64,000 nt of DNA from Variovorax boronicumulans (GCF_030812215.1 NZ_JAUSSG010000008.1:367375-431374); one strand, 5' to 3'; shown: positions 9,083 to 18,418, counted from the first letter of the stretch. Translations and numbers: made by a program. The notes: generated from the letters alone by a model not told the origin.

Positions 9083-9871
9083 ATGTTCGATGCCCTCTAC
9101 ATCAGCGCCACCGGCATGCAGGCGCAGCAGCTGAATGTCGACACCATTGCCAACAACCTGGCCAACGTCAACACGACCGGATTCAAGAAAAGCAAGATCA
9201 GCTTCACCGACCTCATGGTCCGCGAGGCCGGGCGCACGGCCCCTTCGCTGGAAGAGGCGGGCATCCTCGGTGGTGGGAGTCGCCTGGGTGCCGGCGTGGG
9301 CATCGCCTCGACCTCCAAGTTGTTCGACATGGGTGATCTCAAGAAGACCGAGTCGGCCTTCGACATTGCCATCCAGGGCGAGGGCTTGCTCGAGGTGACG
9401 ATGCCCGACGGTTCCAGCGCTTACACGCGCGGCGGCACCTTCAAGATCAATCGCGACGGCTTGCTGGCGACGTCGGGCGGTTTTCCGCTCAAGCCCAACC
9501 TCGCCATTCCGGACAACGCGCAGAACATGCAGATCGACAGCGACGGGCGCGTGCGCATCCAGGTCGCGGGCCAGGCCACGCCGGTCGAGATCGGCCAGCT
9601 GGAACTGGTGCGGTTCACGAGTCCCGCGGGCCTGATGGCACAGGGCGACAACCTCTATCGCTCAAGCTCCAATTCCGGTGAGGCCATCTCAGGCAAGGCG
9701 GCCGAGGACGGCATGGGCAATCTGGCCCAGGGCTTCCTGGAAGGATCGAACGTCAAGCTGACCGAAGAAATGGTGAGCCTCATGGTGGCCCAACGCGTGT
9801 ACGAGGCCAACGTGAAGGTCATGCAGGCATCGGATGAGATGCTGGGAATGATCAATGGCCTGCGCAAATAG
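9083..9871 (+). CDS. flgG: FlgG-like distal rod protein
   Basis: Distal rod subunit. The 262-aa product opens with the very conserved MFDALYISATGMQAQQLNVDTIANNLANVNTTGFKK-type segment and closes with LTEEMVSLMVAQRVYEANVKVMQASDEML, the two helices that pack in rod and hook proteins. Length is exactly that of typical FlgG. The gene overlaps flgA by 17 bases. Confidence 0.95.
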   Translation: MFDALYISATGMQAQQLNVDTIANNLANVNTTGFKKSKISFTDLMVREAGRTAPSLEEAGILGGGSRLGAGVGIASTSKLFDMGDLKKTESAFDIAIQGEGLLEVTMPDGSSAYTRGGTFKINRDGLLATSGGFPLKPNLAIPDNAQNMQIDSDGRVRIQVAGQATPVEIGQLELVRFTSPAGLMAQGDNLYRSSSNSGEAISGKAAEDGMGNLAQGFLEGSNVKLTEEMVSLMVAQRVYEANVKVMQASDEMLGMINGLRK

Positions 9872-10928
9872 CAGCGCGCGGGCCGCGCTGCGGGCCGTGT
9901 GCACAGCCGTTCCGGCGGTCGCCGCGCTGGCGCTGCCGGCGTTCGCGGCCGGGCAATCGCCAGTCGAGTCCCCGATCTCGATCGAACTGCGTCCGCAGGT
10001 CAAGCTCGATCAGTCCAGCGTCCGCCTGGGCGATATTGCCTACCTGACCGCACGCGACCTGCCGACGTTGCGCCGGTTGATGGCGCTTCCGCTCGGCCCG
10101 GCGCCGAGGCCCGGTTCGCCGGCCACGCTGGACCGCGACACCATCGTGCGATGGGTCGAGGCGCGCAGCGGCCTGCAGACCGTGGACAGCGCCATGCGCG
10201 TGCAGTCGCCCGCCATTCAGTGGACCGGTGCCAGCGAAACCGAAATCGAAAGCGCCGCGCAGCAACTGCCCGGCGAAACGGTGGTGAATGCGGCGCGTTC
10301 GGCACTTCTGAACTGGCTTTCCCAGCGCAGCGTTCGCGCCGAGGTCGAGCCCGTGTCCACCGCCCGCGACTTGTTCCTGCCGCCCGGTGCAACGACGTTG
10401 CGGGTGCGGCCCCTGGCCAACCAGACACAGCCGACGCGGCGAATGCTGGTGTGGGTCGATGCCTGGGTCGATGACCGCTTCGTGCGAACGACGGCCGTGA
10501 CCTTCGAGGTCGGCGCATGGGCGCCTGTCACCGTGGCCGCCACGGGCGTCGGTCGCGGTGCGACCGTCGATGCGGTCATGCTTCGCGGTGCAACGGAAAC
10601 GCGCGAGGTCGACCTGACCACGGTCAGGCAGGGCAAGCCGGTTGCCACCAAGGCGGGCGGCGAACTGGCGGACGGCAGCGAGCGCCTGCGGCGCCCGCTG
10701 CGTCCGGGCGAAGTGCTGACCAGCGCACACCTCGAGGCCACGCCCGCGGTGCTGCGCGGCAACTGGGCGCACCTCTTGGCGCGCAGCGGCGATGTGTCGG
10801 TCGAAAGCCGTGTCGAGGTGCTCCAGGACGGTCGCCAGGGCCAGGTTGTGCGCGTCAAGGTGCCTGGGTCGAGTGGTGAAGTGCTGGCGCGAGTGACCGG
10901 GCCTGGCCAAGTCGAGGTGCAGCCATGA
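9855..10928 (+). CDS. flgA: FlgA-like P-ring assembly chaperone
   Basis: Periplasmic chaperone for P-ring (FlgI) assembly. The 357-aa product has a signal peptide ending near AFAAG, a variable N-terminal half, and a C-terminal SAF-type domain starting near APVTVAATGVGRGATVD (about residue 215) and ending with VLQDGRQGQVVRVKVPGSSGEVLARVTGPGQVEV. It is longer than enterobacterial FlgA (about 220 aa), with the extra length in the N-terminal part. Its place directly before flgH and flgI fits a ring-assembly role. Confidence 0.85.
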   Translation: MACANSSARAALRAVCTAVPAVAALALPAFAAGQSPVESPISIELRPQVKLDQSSVRLGDIAYLTARDLPTLRRLMALPLGPAPRPGSPATLDRDTIVRWVEARSGLQTVDSAMRVQSPAIQWTGASETEIESAAQQLPGETVVNAARSALLNWLSQRSVRAEVEPVSTARDLFLPPGATTLRVRPLANQTQPTRRMLVWVDAWVDDRFVRTTAVTFEVGAWAPVTVAATGVGRGATVDAVMLRGATETREVDLTTVRQGKPVATKAGGELADGSERLRRPLRPGEVLTSAHLEATPAVLRGNWAHLLARSGDVSVESRVEVLQDGRQGQVVRVKVPGSSGEVLARVTGPGQVEVQP

Positions 10929-11530
10929 GGGTTTCACTGCTGAAAAAAGGATGCGTGGGCCTCTGCCTGGCGGCGCTCGCCCTGGGGTTGTCCGCATCCC
11001 TGCCAGCGACGGCCGAGAGCCTTTACCAAGAGGGCAGCTTTCGTCCGCTCACCGCAGACAACAAGGCCTTCCGCGTTGGGGATTCCCTCACCGTCCAGGT
11101 CTTCGAGAACTCGTCGGCATCGACCAGTGCCGACACCGGCACGCGGCGCAACAACGACATCTCCGGTTCGGTCACGCAGACCGGCAACAGGGTGGTGGGG
11201 CAACTCGGCATCGGTGTGGCGGGCGGGTTCGACGGCGGAGGCCGCACCCAGCGAGCCAACAAGCTGCTTGCCACGCTGACCGTGACGGTGAAGGAAGTGC
11301 TCGCCAGCGGCGAACTGCGCGTGGCCGGCGAGCAGCTGCTGACGGTCAACGAGGAGTTGCAGAAGGTCAACCTGGAAGGACGCGTGCGTCCGCAGGACAT
11401 CTCCGACGGCAATGTGGTCCTGTCGACCCGCATGGCCGATGCCCGCATCACCTATGTGGGCGAGGGTGACGTGACCGACCGCTCGCGCCGCAGCGGATGG
11501 CGAAAAGTTTTTGATTGGCTGGGATTCTGA
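10925..11530 (+). CDS. flgH: FlgH-like L-ring protein without a lipobox
   Basis: Outer-membrane L-ring subunit. The 201-aa product carries the family core (ADNKAFRVGDSLTVQVFENSSASTSADT, ANKLLATLTVTVKEVL, GELRVAGEQLLTVNEE). FlgH is usually a lipoprotein. Here the signal peptide ends in PATAES and has no lipobox cysteine; the only cysteines (residues 10 and 14) lie inside the signal. A soluble or differently anchored L-ring is implied. The gene overlaps flgA by 4 bases and shares one base with flgI. Confidence 0.9.
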   Translation: MRVSLLKKGCVGLCLAALALGLSASLPATAESLYQEGSFRPLTADNKAFRVGDSLTVQVFENSSASTSADTGTRRNNDISGSVTQTGNRVVGQLGIGVAGGFDGGGRTQRANKLLATLTVTVKEVLASGELRVAGEQLLTVNEELQKVNLEGRVRPQDISDGNVVLSTRMADARITYVGEGDVTDRSRRSGWRKVFDWLGF

Positions 11531-12666
11531 TGCGCCGGATCACTTCAAACCTGTCGCTGCGCCGTGCGCTTGCCGTCGCCCTGTTGTGCGTGGGCCTCTC
11601 CGTCGCGCATGCGGCAGATGCCATCCGCGTCAAGGACCTGGGCAAGCTCAAGGGCTGGCGCGACAACGCGCTCTTCGGCACGGGCATCGTCACCGGCCTC
11701 GCCGGCACCGGCGACTCGCCGGCGAACCGCACCACGCGCCAGTCGCTCGCCAACGTGCTGTCGCAGTTCAACCTGACGATCGCGCCGGAGGCGGTGCAGA
11801 GCCGCAACGTCGCCGTCGTGATGGTCAGCGCGAGCCTGCCGACCTTCGCGCGCGAAGGCGACACGCTCGACGTGACCGTGAGCTCGGCCGGCGATGCGCG
11901 CAGCCTGGTCGGCGGCACACTGCTGATCACGCCGCTGAAGGGCGCGAACGGCCGGGTCTATGCGCTGGCCCAGGGCGGCCTGTCGGTCGGCGGCTACCGC
12001 TACGACGCGAACGGCAACGTGGTCCAGAAGAACCACCCGACGTCCGGGTCGGTGCCGAACGGCGCAACGGTCGAAGTGGGCGTCAACGCGTCCATGCTCG
12101 ACGAGCAGCAGAGCGTGACCTTCGTGCTCTCCGAGCCCGACTACACCACGGCCAGCCGGGTCGCGACCGCCATCAACAGCCAACTGGGCGGCGGCATGGC
12201 GAAGGCAAAAGACGCCTCCGGCATCGAGATCGCCGTGCCTCCGGCGCAACGCGGCGAGCTGGTGAGCCTCTTCACCCGCATCGAGAACGTGATGGTCGAG
12301 CCTGACCGGCGCGCCAAGGTGGTCATCAACGAACGCACCGGCACGGTGGTGTCGGGTGGCGATGTGCGCATCTCGAAGGTGGCCATCTCGCACGGCGACA
12401 TCAAGATCGCGATCTCCAGTCAGAACACCGCCTCGCAGCCGTTCAACATCTGGAACGGCGGCCCGGACATCCGCACCGCGATCGTGACCAACACCCGCAT
12501 CGATGTCGACGAGCAGGGCGGCACCGGCTTCGTGACCGGGTCCAACACCGTGTCCGACCTGGTGCAGTCGCTCGCGCGGCTCAAGACCAGCACGCGCGAC
12601 GTGATCTCGATCCTTCGCGCCGTCAAGGCCGCGGGTGCACTGCACGGCGAACTGGTGGTCCAGTGA
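11530..12666 (+). CDS. flgI: FlgI-like P-ring protein
   Basis: Periplasmic P-ring subunit. The 378-aa product has a signal peptide ending AHAAD, then the family N-terminal block (IRVKDLGKLKGWRDNALFGTGIVTGLAGTGDSP), the NVAVVMVSASLPTFAREGDTLDV region, and the C-terminal SDLVQSLARLKTSTRDVISILRAVKAAGALHGELVVQ. Length matches the family. The ATG at 11530 shares a base with the flgH stop. Having both L- and P-rings shows the structure is meant to cross the outer membrane. Confidence 0.95.
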   Translation: MRRITSNLSLRRALAVALLCVGLSVAHAADAIRVKDLGKLKGWRDNALFGTGIVTGLAGTGDSPANRTTRQSLANVLSQFNLTIAPEAVQSRNVAVVMVSASLPTFAREGDTLDVTVSSAGDARSLVGGTLLITPLKGANGRVYALAQGGLSVGGYRYDANGNVVQKNHPTSGSVPNGATVEVGVNASMLDEQQSVTFVLSEPDYTTASRVATAINSQLGGGMAKAKDASGIEIAVPPAQRGELVSLFTRIENVMVEPDRRAKVVINERTGTVVSGGDVRISKVAISHGDIKIAISSQNTASQPFNIWNGGPDIRTAIVTNTRIDVDEQGGTGFVTGSNTVSDLVQSLARLKTSTRDVISILRAVKAAGALHGELVVQ

Positions 12667-12733
12667 CCCTGTCGCATTGCCCTGCACCAGACGATTCAAA
12701 ACCCACCACCCCAGGAAGCCTCCGGAGACAGAC

Positions 12734-13117
12734 ATGACAGATGGAATCGAAGCCGTAACCCGATCGGTGGTGGCGCTGGCGCTCGACGCGGCGAGCCTGC
12801 GGCAGCAGGCAATCTCGGCCAACATCGCCAACGCCAACGCGGTCGGCTATGTGCCGCAGCGCGTGAGCTTCGAAGACCAGCTCGTGGACGCGCGGCGCAG
12901 CATGGAACAGACGGGACGCGTCGATGCATTCGCTCTGGGCGACGTCCGCCCGCGCATGGAGGCCATCGTGGACAGCCAGGGCATCCCCGCGCAGGTGCAG
13001 TTGGACATGGAGGCGGCCGACATGGCCCGCAACGCCGTGCAGTACCAGGCGCTCGTCAAAGGCCTTTCGCGCCATCTCTCAATTCTTTCAATGGCTGCCG
13101 GCGACGGCAGGAAATAA
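12734..13117 (+). CDS. flgB: FlgB-like proximal rod protein
   Basis: Proximal rod subunit. The 127-aa product has an N-terminal helix with the pattern LRQQAISANIANANAVGYVPQ (family consensus ANxANxxTPGY with A for T) and the C-terminal helix EAADMARNAVQYQALVKGLSRHLSILSMA. Start taken at 12734, behind a GGAG ribosome site; length fits FlgB. flgC follows after 3 bases. Confidence 0.9.
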   Translation: MTDGIEAVTRSVVALALDAASLRQQAISANIANANAVGYVPQRVSFEDQLVDARRSMEQTGRVDAFALGDVRPRMEAIVDSQGIPAQVQLDMEAADMARNAVQYQALVKGLSRHLSILSMAAGDGRK

Positions 13118-13120
13118 GCC

Positions 13121-13597
13121 ATGGACTACATGCAATCCTTTGCCATCAGCGCGGCCGGCATGAATGTCGAGCGCATGCGCGTCGATGTCGCGGCGCTCAA
13201 CCTGGCCAATGCCAACACGGTGCAGGGCGTGGGCGGAAGCAGCTACCAGCCGCTTCGCGTGCTCGCGGAAGCCCAGACATCCGCAGGCGCACTGGCAGGC
13301 ACCGATACCGGCGGCTTTGGCGCATTGGTGAGCCAAGGGCTGGAAGGTGGCGACGTCGCGTCGCTGGCCGCACCCACGGCGCGCATTGTTCCTGCGAACG
13401 TCGCGCCCCGGCTGGTGTACGAGCCTGGCCATCCCCTGGCCAACGAGCACGGCTTCGTGGCCTATGCGGCCGTCGATACCGCAACCGAGATGGTCAGCAT
13501 GATGAGCGCCACCCGCGCCTACGAGGCAAACGTGTCGGCCATGAACACGGCGCGCACCTTGGCCCTCAGGGCACTGGATATCGGGAGCGGCGCATGA
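13121..13597 (+). CDS. flgC: FlgC-like proximal rod protein
   Basis: Proximal rod subunit. The 158-aa product has MDYMQSFAISAAGMNVERMRVDVAALNLANANTV at the N terminus and the conserved C-terminal VDTATEMVSMMSATRAYEANVSAMNTARTLALRALDIG. It lies between flgB and fliE, the usual flgBC-fliE arrangement, and overlaps fliE by 4 bases. Confidence 0.93.
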   Translation: MDYMQSFAISAAGMNVERMRVDVAALNLANANTVQGVGGSSYQPLRVLAEAQTSAGALAGTDTGGFGALVSQGLEGGDVASLAAPTARIVPANVAPRLVYEPGHPLANEHGFVAYAAVDTATEMVSMMSATRAYEANVSAMNTARTLALRALDIGSGA

Positions 13598-13950
13598 GTT
13601 CCTTTCTTCCCGTGGAGGCGCTTTCCGCGCTCTCGCAGCAGGCGCAGTCCATGGTGGCGGCGGTCAATACCGAGGCGCTGCAAGGCCCTGCGATGGCCAT
13701 GGCTCCGGATGCTTCGGCCGCGCCGGTCGCCGGCTCGTTCGGCCAACTGGTGTCCAACGGCCTCTCCCAGGTCAACGGCCAGTTGATCGGCAGCCAGGTC
13801 GACCTGCAGAAGCTCGCGATGGGCGAGGCGCAGAACCTGCACCAGATCATGATCAACATGGAGGAAAGCCGCGTTTCCTTCCAGCTGATGATGCAGGTGC
13901 GCAACCGCCTGCTTGAGGCCTACCAAGACATCATGAAGATGCCGATATGA
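13594..13950 (+). CDS. fliE: FliE-like MS-ring/rod adaptor
   Basis: Small exported protein linking the MS ring to the proximal rod. The 118-aa product has the family C-terminal half: SFGQLVSNGLSQVN, LQKLAMGEAQNLHQIMINMEESRVSFQLMMQVRNRLLEAYQDIMKMPI. It overlaps both flgC and fliF by 4 bases, indicating tight coupling. Confidence 0.94.
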   Translation: MSSFLPVEALSALSQQAQSMVAAVNTEALQGPAMAMAPDASAAPVAGSFGQLVSNGLSQVNGQLIGSQVDLQKLAMGEAQNLHQIMINMEESRVSFQLMMQVRNRLLEAYQDIMKMPI

Positions 13951-15428
13951 ATTTCTGGCAAGGACTCACGCAGCGCGCGCGCGCCGGACTCATCGGCGGG
14001 GCGCTGCTCATCTTGCTGGCGACTGCCGGCGTTGCATGGTGGGCATTTCACACCGAGTACCAGGCGCTTTTCACCGACCTGAAGCCGCAGGATGCGCAGG
14101 CCATGACGGCGGAACTCGAGCGGCTGAAGATTCCATACCGCTTGGGCGACAGCGGCACCGCGATTCTGGTCGACAAGGCAACGGTGCACGCCACTCGCAT
14201 CAAGCTGATGGGCAAGGAACTGCCGCTGCAAGGCGCGGTCGGGCTCGAGCTGTTCAACAACACCGACTTCGGCATGACCGAGTTCGCGCAGAAGATCAAC
14301 TACCAGCGCGCGCTGCAGGGTGAGCTCACCCGCACGATCCAGTCGCTGTCGGAAGTGCGCGAAGTCCGTGTGCTGCTGGCGCTGCCCGAGCAAGGGCTGT
14401 TCAAGCAGGCCACCTCGAAGGCGAAAGCATCGATCACCCTCACCATGCGCCAGGGCCAGGCCCTGCGCGCGGAGCAGGTGGTCGGCGTCCAGCGCCTGGT
14501 GGCCGCCGCCGTGCCCGGCATGGCGACGCAGGACGTCACGATCGTCGACGGCCACGGCGTGGCGCTCACGCGTCCGGAGGGCGGCAACGGCGAAGCGGAA
14601 GTGAACGGCGCGCGGCTCGAACTCAAGCGCGATACCGAGGCCTACCTCGCGCGCAAGGTCGCCGCAGTTCTGGACCGCAGCTTCGGCGCCGGCCAGGCCC
14701 TGGCCAGCGTCGATGTGACGCTGAACATGGACCAGATCCGCACCACCACCGAAGACGTGTTGCCCGCCGCATCGCGCTCGGGCTTGCAGGCCACGGGCGT
14801 GGTGGTGCGCGAACGCGAAGTTCTGCGCGACAGCGGCTCGTCGCTCGACACCAAGGTGAGCGATGCCGGTGGTTCGCGCAACGGCAGCGCGCAGCGCGAC
14901 GTCGAATACGCCGTCGGGCGCCGCGTCGAACAAGTGGTGAGCCAACCCGGCTCGATCCGCCGCATCCAGGTGGTGGCGGTGGTGCGCAAGGCACTGGACG
15001 CTGCGCAAGAGGAGCAACTGCGCAAGGTCATCGCCGCAGCGGTGGGGGCCTCGATCGACCGCGGCGATGCGGTGGTCGTGCAGTCGCTGGTGGGTGGTGC
15101 GATCCAGGCACCCGATGCATCGGCTGGTGCCGTGGGCAATGCCGAGGCCGCAACGGCCGAGGAGAGCGTTGCCACCAACCCCGTGGGTGCAGCGCTGTCC
15201 GACAAGGGCCTTCCTTCCCTGCTGCAACTGCTGGTCGGCGGACTCCTGATCGCCGTCCTGGCCGTGCTGCTTGTCAAGGCCGGCCGTCGCGGCACGCCGC
15301 CGGGCGGCAAGGATTCCGGCCGGGCGTCGCTCTCGGAAGCAGAGCGCGCAGCCGCCCTGCAAAGGGTGCGCGACTGGATGCGCGAACCCGGCACCGGACC
15401 CGTGGGCGCGAGAGGGCGCAACGGATGA
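13947..15428 (+). CDS. fliF: FliF-like MS-ring protein
   Basis: Inner-membrane MS-ring subunit, base of the structure. The 493-aa product has a first transmembrane helix at about residues 16-33, the YscJ/FliF domain (YQALFTDLKPQDAQAMTAELERLKIPYRL, then VREVRVLLALPEQGLF), a second periplasmic domain, and a second helix near residues 425-446 (LPSLLQLLVGGLLIAVLAVLLVKAG). The cytoplasmic tail after that is about 45 residues and contains the FliG-binding region in normal flagella. It is somewhat shorter than typical FliF (about 550 aa). The next gene overlaps by 4 bases. Confidence 0.95.
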   Translation: MNFWQGLTQRARAGLIGGALLILLATAGVAWWAFHTEYQALFTDLKPQDAQAMTAELERLKIPYRLGDSGTAILVDKATVHATRIKLMGKELPLQGAVGLELFNNTDFGMTEFAQKINYQRALQGELTRTIQSLSEVREVRVLLALPEQGLFKQATSKAKASITLTMRQGQALRAEQVVGVQRLVAAAVPGMATQDVTIVDGHGVALTRPEGGNGEAEVNGARLELKRDTEAYLARKVAAVLDRSFGAGQALASVDVTLNMDQIRTTTEDVLPAASRSGLQATGVVVREREVLRDSGSSLDTKVSDAGGSRNGSAQRDVEYAVGRRVEQVVSQPGSIRRIQVVAVVRKALDAAQEEQLRKVIAAAVGASIDRGDAVVVQSLVGGAIQAPDASAGAVGNAEAATAEESVATNPVGAALSDKGLPSLLQLLVGGLLIAVLAVLLVKAGRRGTPPGGKDSGRASLSEAERAAALQRVRDWMREPGTGPVGARGRNG

Positions 15429-16084
15429 TGCAGGTACCCCGTCCTTTTGCTGCAGCGAGCGCCGGTGCAGGCGTGCCCGAGTCGCGCGGCGCGCGCCACG
15501 CGGCATTGCTGCTGCACGCGATGTCTCCGCAGGACCGTTCATGGATGCTCGAGTCGCTGCCGGCGGCGGAGCGCGCGGGCTTGGTGCCGCTCCTGGCGGA
15601 GCTGGAGGCCCTGGGCATCGAAAGAGATCCCACGTTGATCGACGACGCGACCTCCGGTGCGTCCGCCGCTGTGATGCCGGAGCAGGACTCTGCGGCCGTA
15701 GCCCCGCATCCCCTGTCGGACGAAGCCATGCTCCGTGCGATCGACGGCAGCCAGGTGCGTGAACTCGTCGCGTGCCTGCGTACGGAGCCGGTGGGCTTGA
15801 TCGCCGAGTGGCTGCGGCTGGCGGACTGGCCATGGCACGAAGACTTTCTTTCCGCGCTGGAGCTTGGCCAGCGGAGGCGCATCGAGGCCAGCCTGTCCGC
15901 TAAGGCGCCCGGGTTCGAGACGCCGCCCGGCCTGCGCGCGGCGTTGATCGCTGCGGTGGCGGCACGGTTGCGGGAGCAGCAGCCCGCGGCCGAAGCGCCC
16001 GCGGCAGCGCCGTGGCACAGACTGACGCATTCGTTCAGGCAAGTCTTTCGCGGCGCATCGTCGCGCAGGAGCTGGCGCCGATGA
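15425..16084 (+). CDS. Short FliG-like switch protein lacking the torque domain
   Basis: This gene sits exactly where fliG belongs (between fliF and fliH, 4-base overlaps on both sides) but encodes only 219 aa instead of about 330. Two weak FliG-like repeats can be seen: HAALLLHAMSPQDRSWMLESLPAAERAGLVPLL, and LRTEPVGLIAEWLRLADWPWHEDFLSALELGQRRRIEASL. I do not find the EHPQ-type motif of the middle domain or the charged ridge of the C-terminal domain that meets the MotA stator. In ordinary flagella FliG is the rotor protein. This one could hold the C-ring on the MS ring without generating torque. The homology call rests mainly on position and pattern. Confidence 0.6.
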   Translation: MMQVPRPFAAASAGAGVPESRGARHAALLLHAMSPQDRSWMLESLPAAERAGLVPLLAELEALGIERDPTLIDDATSGASAAVMPEQDSAAVAPHPLSDEAMLRAIDGSQVRELVACLRTEPVGLIAEWLRLADWPWHEDFLSALELGQRRRIEASLSAKAPGFETPPGLRAALIAAVAARLREQQPAAEAPAAAPWHRLTHSFRQVFRGASSRRSWRR

Positions 16085-16992
16085 ATCCCGGATTGCCACG
16101 CCAGGGCGATGCTTCGGCGCCAGACGCCGAGGCGCGCGCGCAGGCGGTCGTGCTGCGCGATGTCGTCATGCAGGGGCAGGTGGCGCTGGCGCGTCCGCGT
16201 GGGCGCGACGGCCAGCAGGCGCCGGTGCAGCCTTCCTCGCCCGGACTGGTATCGGTGCCATCCAGCCGCAATACGAAGCCCGGTGCGCCGGTGCAGGGCG
16301 CGGAAGCGTCTGTACCGACCGGTTCCACTGGCGGCGCACCCGATGCCTGGGCCGACCTGGCCCGGGTGGAGGAAGAAGCCCGCCAGCGAGGCTACGAAGA
16401 AGGTTTTGCCAAAGGCAACATCGAAGGTCGTGCACGTGGCGACGAAGAGGCCAGGCAGCTCGCCGCGCAGTCCGCCGAAAAGGCGGCCCGCGAAATCGAG
16501 GATCACGCTGAACGCATGGCGCGCGAGCTCAAGCAGCAGGCCCAGGCCGGCTACCAGGCACGCGTCCAGGTGTTGGATGGCCTGATTGCAGCGCTGCCGC
16601 CAAAGATCGAAGCGCGATTGGCTGCGGCGGAAGACGACATGCTCGCACTGTGCTTCGAGGTTGTCTGCCGTACGCTGGGCAACAGCGCCGCGCAGCCCGA
16701 GGCATTGCGCGCGCAGCTGGCGCGGGCGATGGACAGCCTGCGCAGCCGCAAGCTGGTGGCGATCCACATGCACCCCGACGACTTGGCGATGCTCCAGAAG
16801 GGCCAGGACCCGTCGCAGGCCCTCATGGGCGGCAACGACGTGCAATGGGTCGCCAGCGCTGAAGTGGCGCTGGGTGGCTGCATCCTGCAATCGGCCGAAG
16901 GCGGACTCGACGCCCGCTTCGAAACCCAGCTGGCCGCGCTGCGCGAATTGCTGCTGCAAACCCGGGTTGCGGCCCGCACCGCGGAGGCTTGA
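16081..16992 (+). CDS. fliH: FliH-like ATPase regulator
   Basis: Cytoplasmic stalk protein that binds FliI and tethers it to the C-ring. The 303-aa product has a disordered N-terminal third, a glycine-spaced helix (RVEEEARQRGYEEGFAKGNIEGRARGDEEARQ) typical of FliH GxxxG repeats at about residues 95-125, and a C-terminal domain ending QWVASAEVALGGCILQSAEGGLDARFETQLAALRELL, the family signature. The ATG at 16081 overlaps the previous stop and gives a normal length. Confidence 0.87.
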   Translation: MNPGLPRQGDASAPDAEARAQAVVLRDVVMQGQVALARPRGRDGQQAPVQPSSPGLVSVPSSRNTKPGAPVQGAEASVPTGSTGGAPDAWADLARVEEEARQRGYEEGFAKGNIEGRARGDEEARQLAAQSAEKAAREIEDHAERMARELKQQAQAGYQARVQVLDGLIAALPPKIEARLAAAEDDMLALCFEVVCRTLGNSAAQPEALRAQLARAMDSLRSRKLVAIHMHPDDLAMLQKGQDPSQALMGGNDVQWVASAEVALGGCILQSAEGGLDARFETQLAALRELLLQTRVAARTAEA

Positions 16993-16993
16993 G

Positions 16994-18418
16994 TTGAGCA
17001 CGCTCGACGTCTACCGCGAAGCCGTGAAGGGTGCCGAGCTGCACCGCCGCATCGGCTGGGTGAAGGAAATGCAGGGCCTCGCCATCGACGCGCTCGGCCC
17101 CGACGCCGCCGTGGGCGAACTCTGCCGGATCATGGTCAGGACGCAGGATCGTTTCGACGGCGTGGCCAAGGATGGCGACATGAAGAGCCAGCCCGGGGTG
17201 CTTGCCGAAGTGGTGGGCCTCAAGCCCGGCCGCGTCACCCTGATGCCCTACGGGTCGGTCGAAGGCATCGCCGTCGGCTGCGAGGTGCGTGCACTTGGGG
17301 CGGAGTCGCAGATCGGCGTGGGCAACAGCCTGCTGGGCCGCGTGGTCGATGGATTCGGTGATCCGCTGGACGGCAAGCCCCGGCCGTTGACCGAGGTACG
17401 CAGGCCGTTGAAGGCCGCGCCCATCAACCCGATGCAGCGCCCGCCCATCGACCGTGTATTGGAGACCGGCATCCGCGCCATCGACGGCCTGCTCACGCTC
17501 GGGCAGGGCCAGCGCATCGGCATCTTCGCGGGCAGCGGTGTCGGAAAGAGCACTTTGCTCGGCTTGCTGGCGCGTCACGTCAAGACGCATGCCAACGCCG
17601 CCACCGGCGCCGCGCAGGCCAACATCAACGTGATCGCGCTCATCGGCGAGCGGGGCCGCGAGGTGCGCGAGTTCATCGAGAAGCAACTCGGACCCGAGGG
17701 ACTGGCACGCTCGGTCGTGGTGGTCGCCACCTCCGACCAGCCCGCGCTGGCCCGCTTGCGCGCGGCCTATGCTGCGCTCGCCATCGCGGAGTTCTTTCGC
17801 GACGGGGGTCACAACGTGCTGCTCACCATGGACTCGATCACCCGCTTCGCAATGGCGCGGCGTGAGGTCGGGCTCTCCGCCGGTGAGCCGCCGACGGCGC
17901 GCGGCTATACGCCCTCGGTCTTTGCCGAACTGCCGGAGCTTTGCGAGCGCTGCGGTACCGCGCCGGGCGGCGGCTCGATCACCGCGCTGCTTACCGTGCT
18001 CGTCGAGGGTGACGACCTCAACGAGCCCGTGTCGGATGCGCTGCGCGCCATCCTCGACGGCCACGTCGTGCTGTCGCGGCATCTTGCGCACCGGGGGCAC
18101 TACCCAGCCATCGACGTGCTCAAGAGCGTGAGCCGGCTGATGCCCGAGCTCGCCGACAAGGAACAGCGGGCGCTGGCGGTGTCGGCGGTGCAGCAGCTGG
18201 CCGTACTGGAGCGCAACCGGCAGATGATCGACATCGGTGCGTACGAAAAGGGCTCCAGTCCCGAACTGGACCGGGCGATCGAACTCGAGCCCGGACTGCA
18301 GGCGTGGCTCCGGCAGAGCACGGGTGGCGTCTCCCGCGCAGAGGCCATTCAAGGGCTGCGCGACGTGCTCGCGCCGGCACCCGCGTCTGCTGGCGCACCC
18401 ACCGGACGCAAGCCATGA
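16994..18418 (+). CDS. fliI: FliI-like type III export ATPase
   Basis: ATPase that unloads chaperones and helps initiate export. The 474-aa product has the Walker A motif GSGVGKST near residue 180, the segment IGERGREVREFIEKQLGPEGLARSVVVVATSDQPALARLRA, the Walker B region NVLLTMDSITRFAMARREVGLSAGEPP, and TARGYTPSVFAELPELCERCG. These are the hallmarks of flagellar/type III ATPases rather than F1. No ATG fits; the best start is the TTG at 16994, one base after the fliH stop. Confidence 0.95.
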   Translation: MSTLDVYREAVKGAELHRRIGWVKEMQGLAIDALGPDAAVGELCRIMVRTQDRFDGVAKDGDMKSQPGVLAEVVGLKPGRVTLMPYGSVEGIAVGCEVRALGAESQIGVGNSLLGRVVDGFGDPLDGKPRPLTEVRRPLKAAPINPMQRPPIDRVLETGIRAIDGLLTLGQGQRIGIFAGSGVGKSTLLGLLARHVKTHANAATGAAQANINVIALIGERGREVREFIEKQLGPEGLARSVVVVATSDQPALARLRAAYAALAIAEFFRDGGHNVLLTMDSITRFAMARREVGLSAGEPPTARGYTPSVFAELPELCERCGTAPGGGSITALLTVLVEGDDLNEPVSDALRAILDGHVVLSRHLAHRGHYPAIDVLKSVSRLMPELADKEQRALAVSAVQQLAVLERNRQMIDIGAYEKGSSPELDRAIELEPGLQAWLRQSTGGVSRAEAIQGLRDVLAPAPASAGAPTGRKP

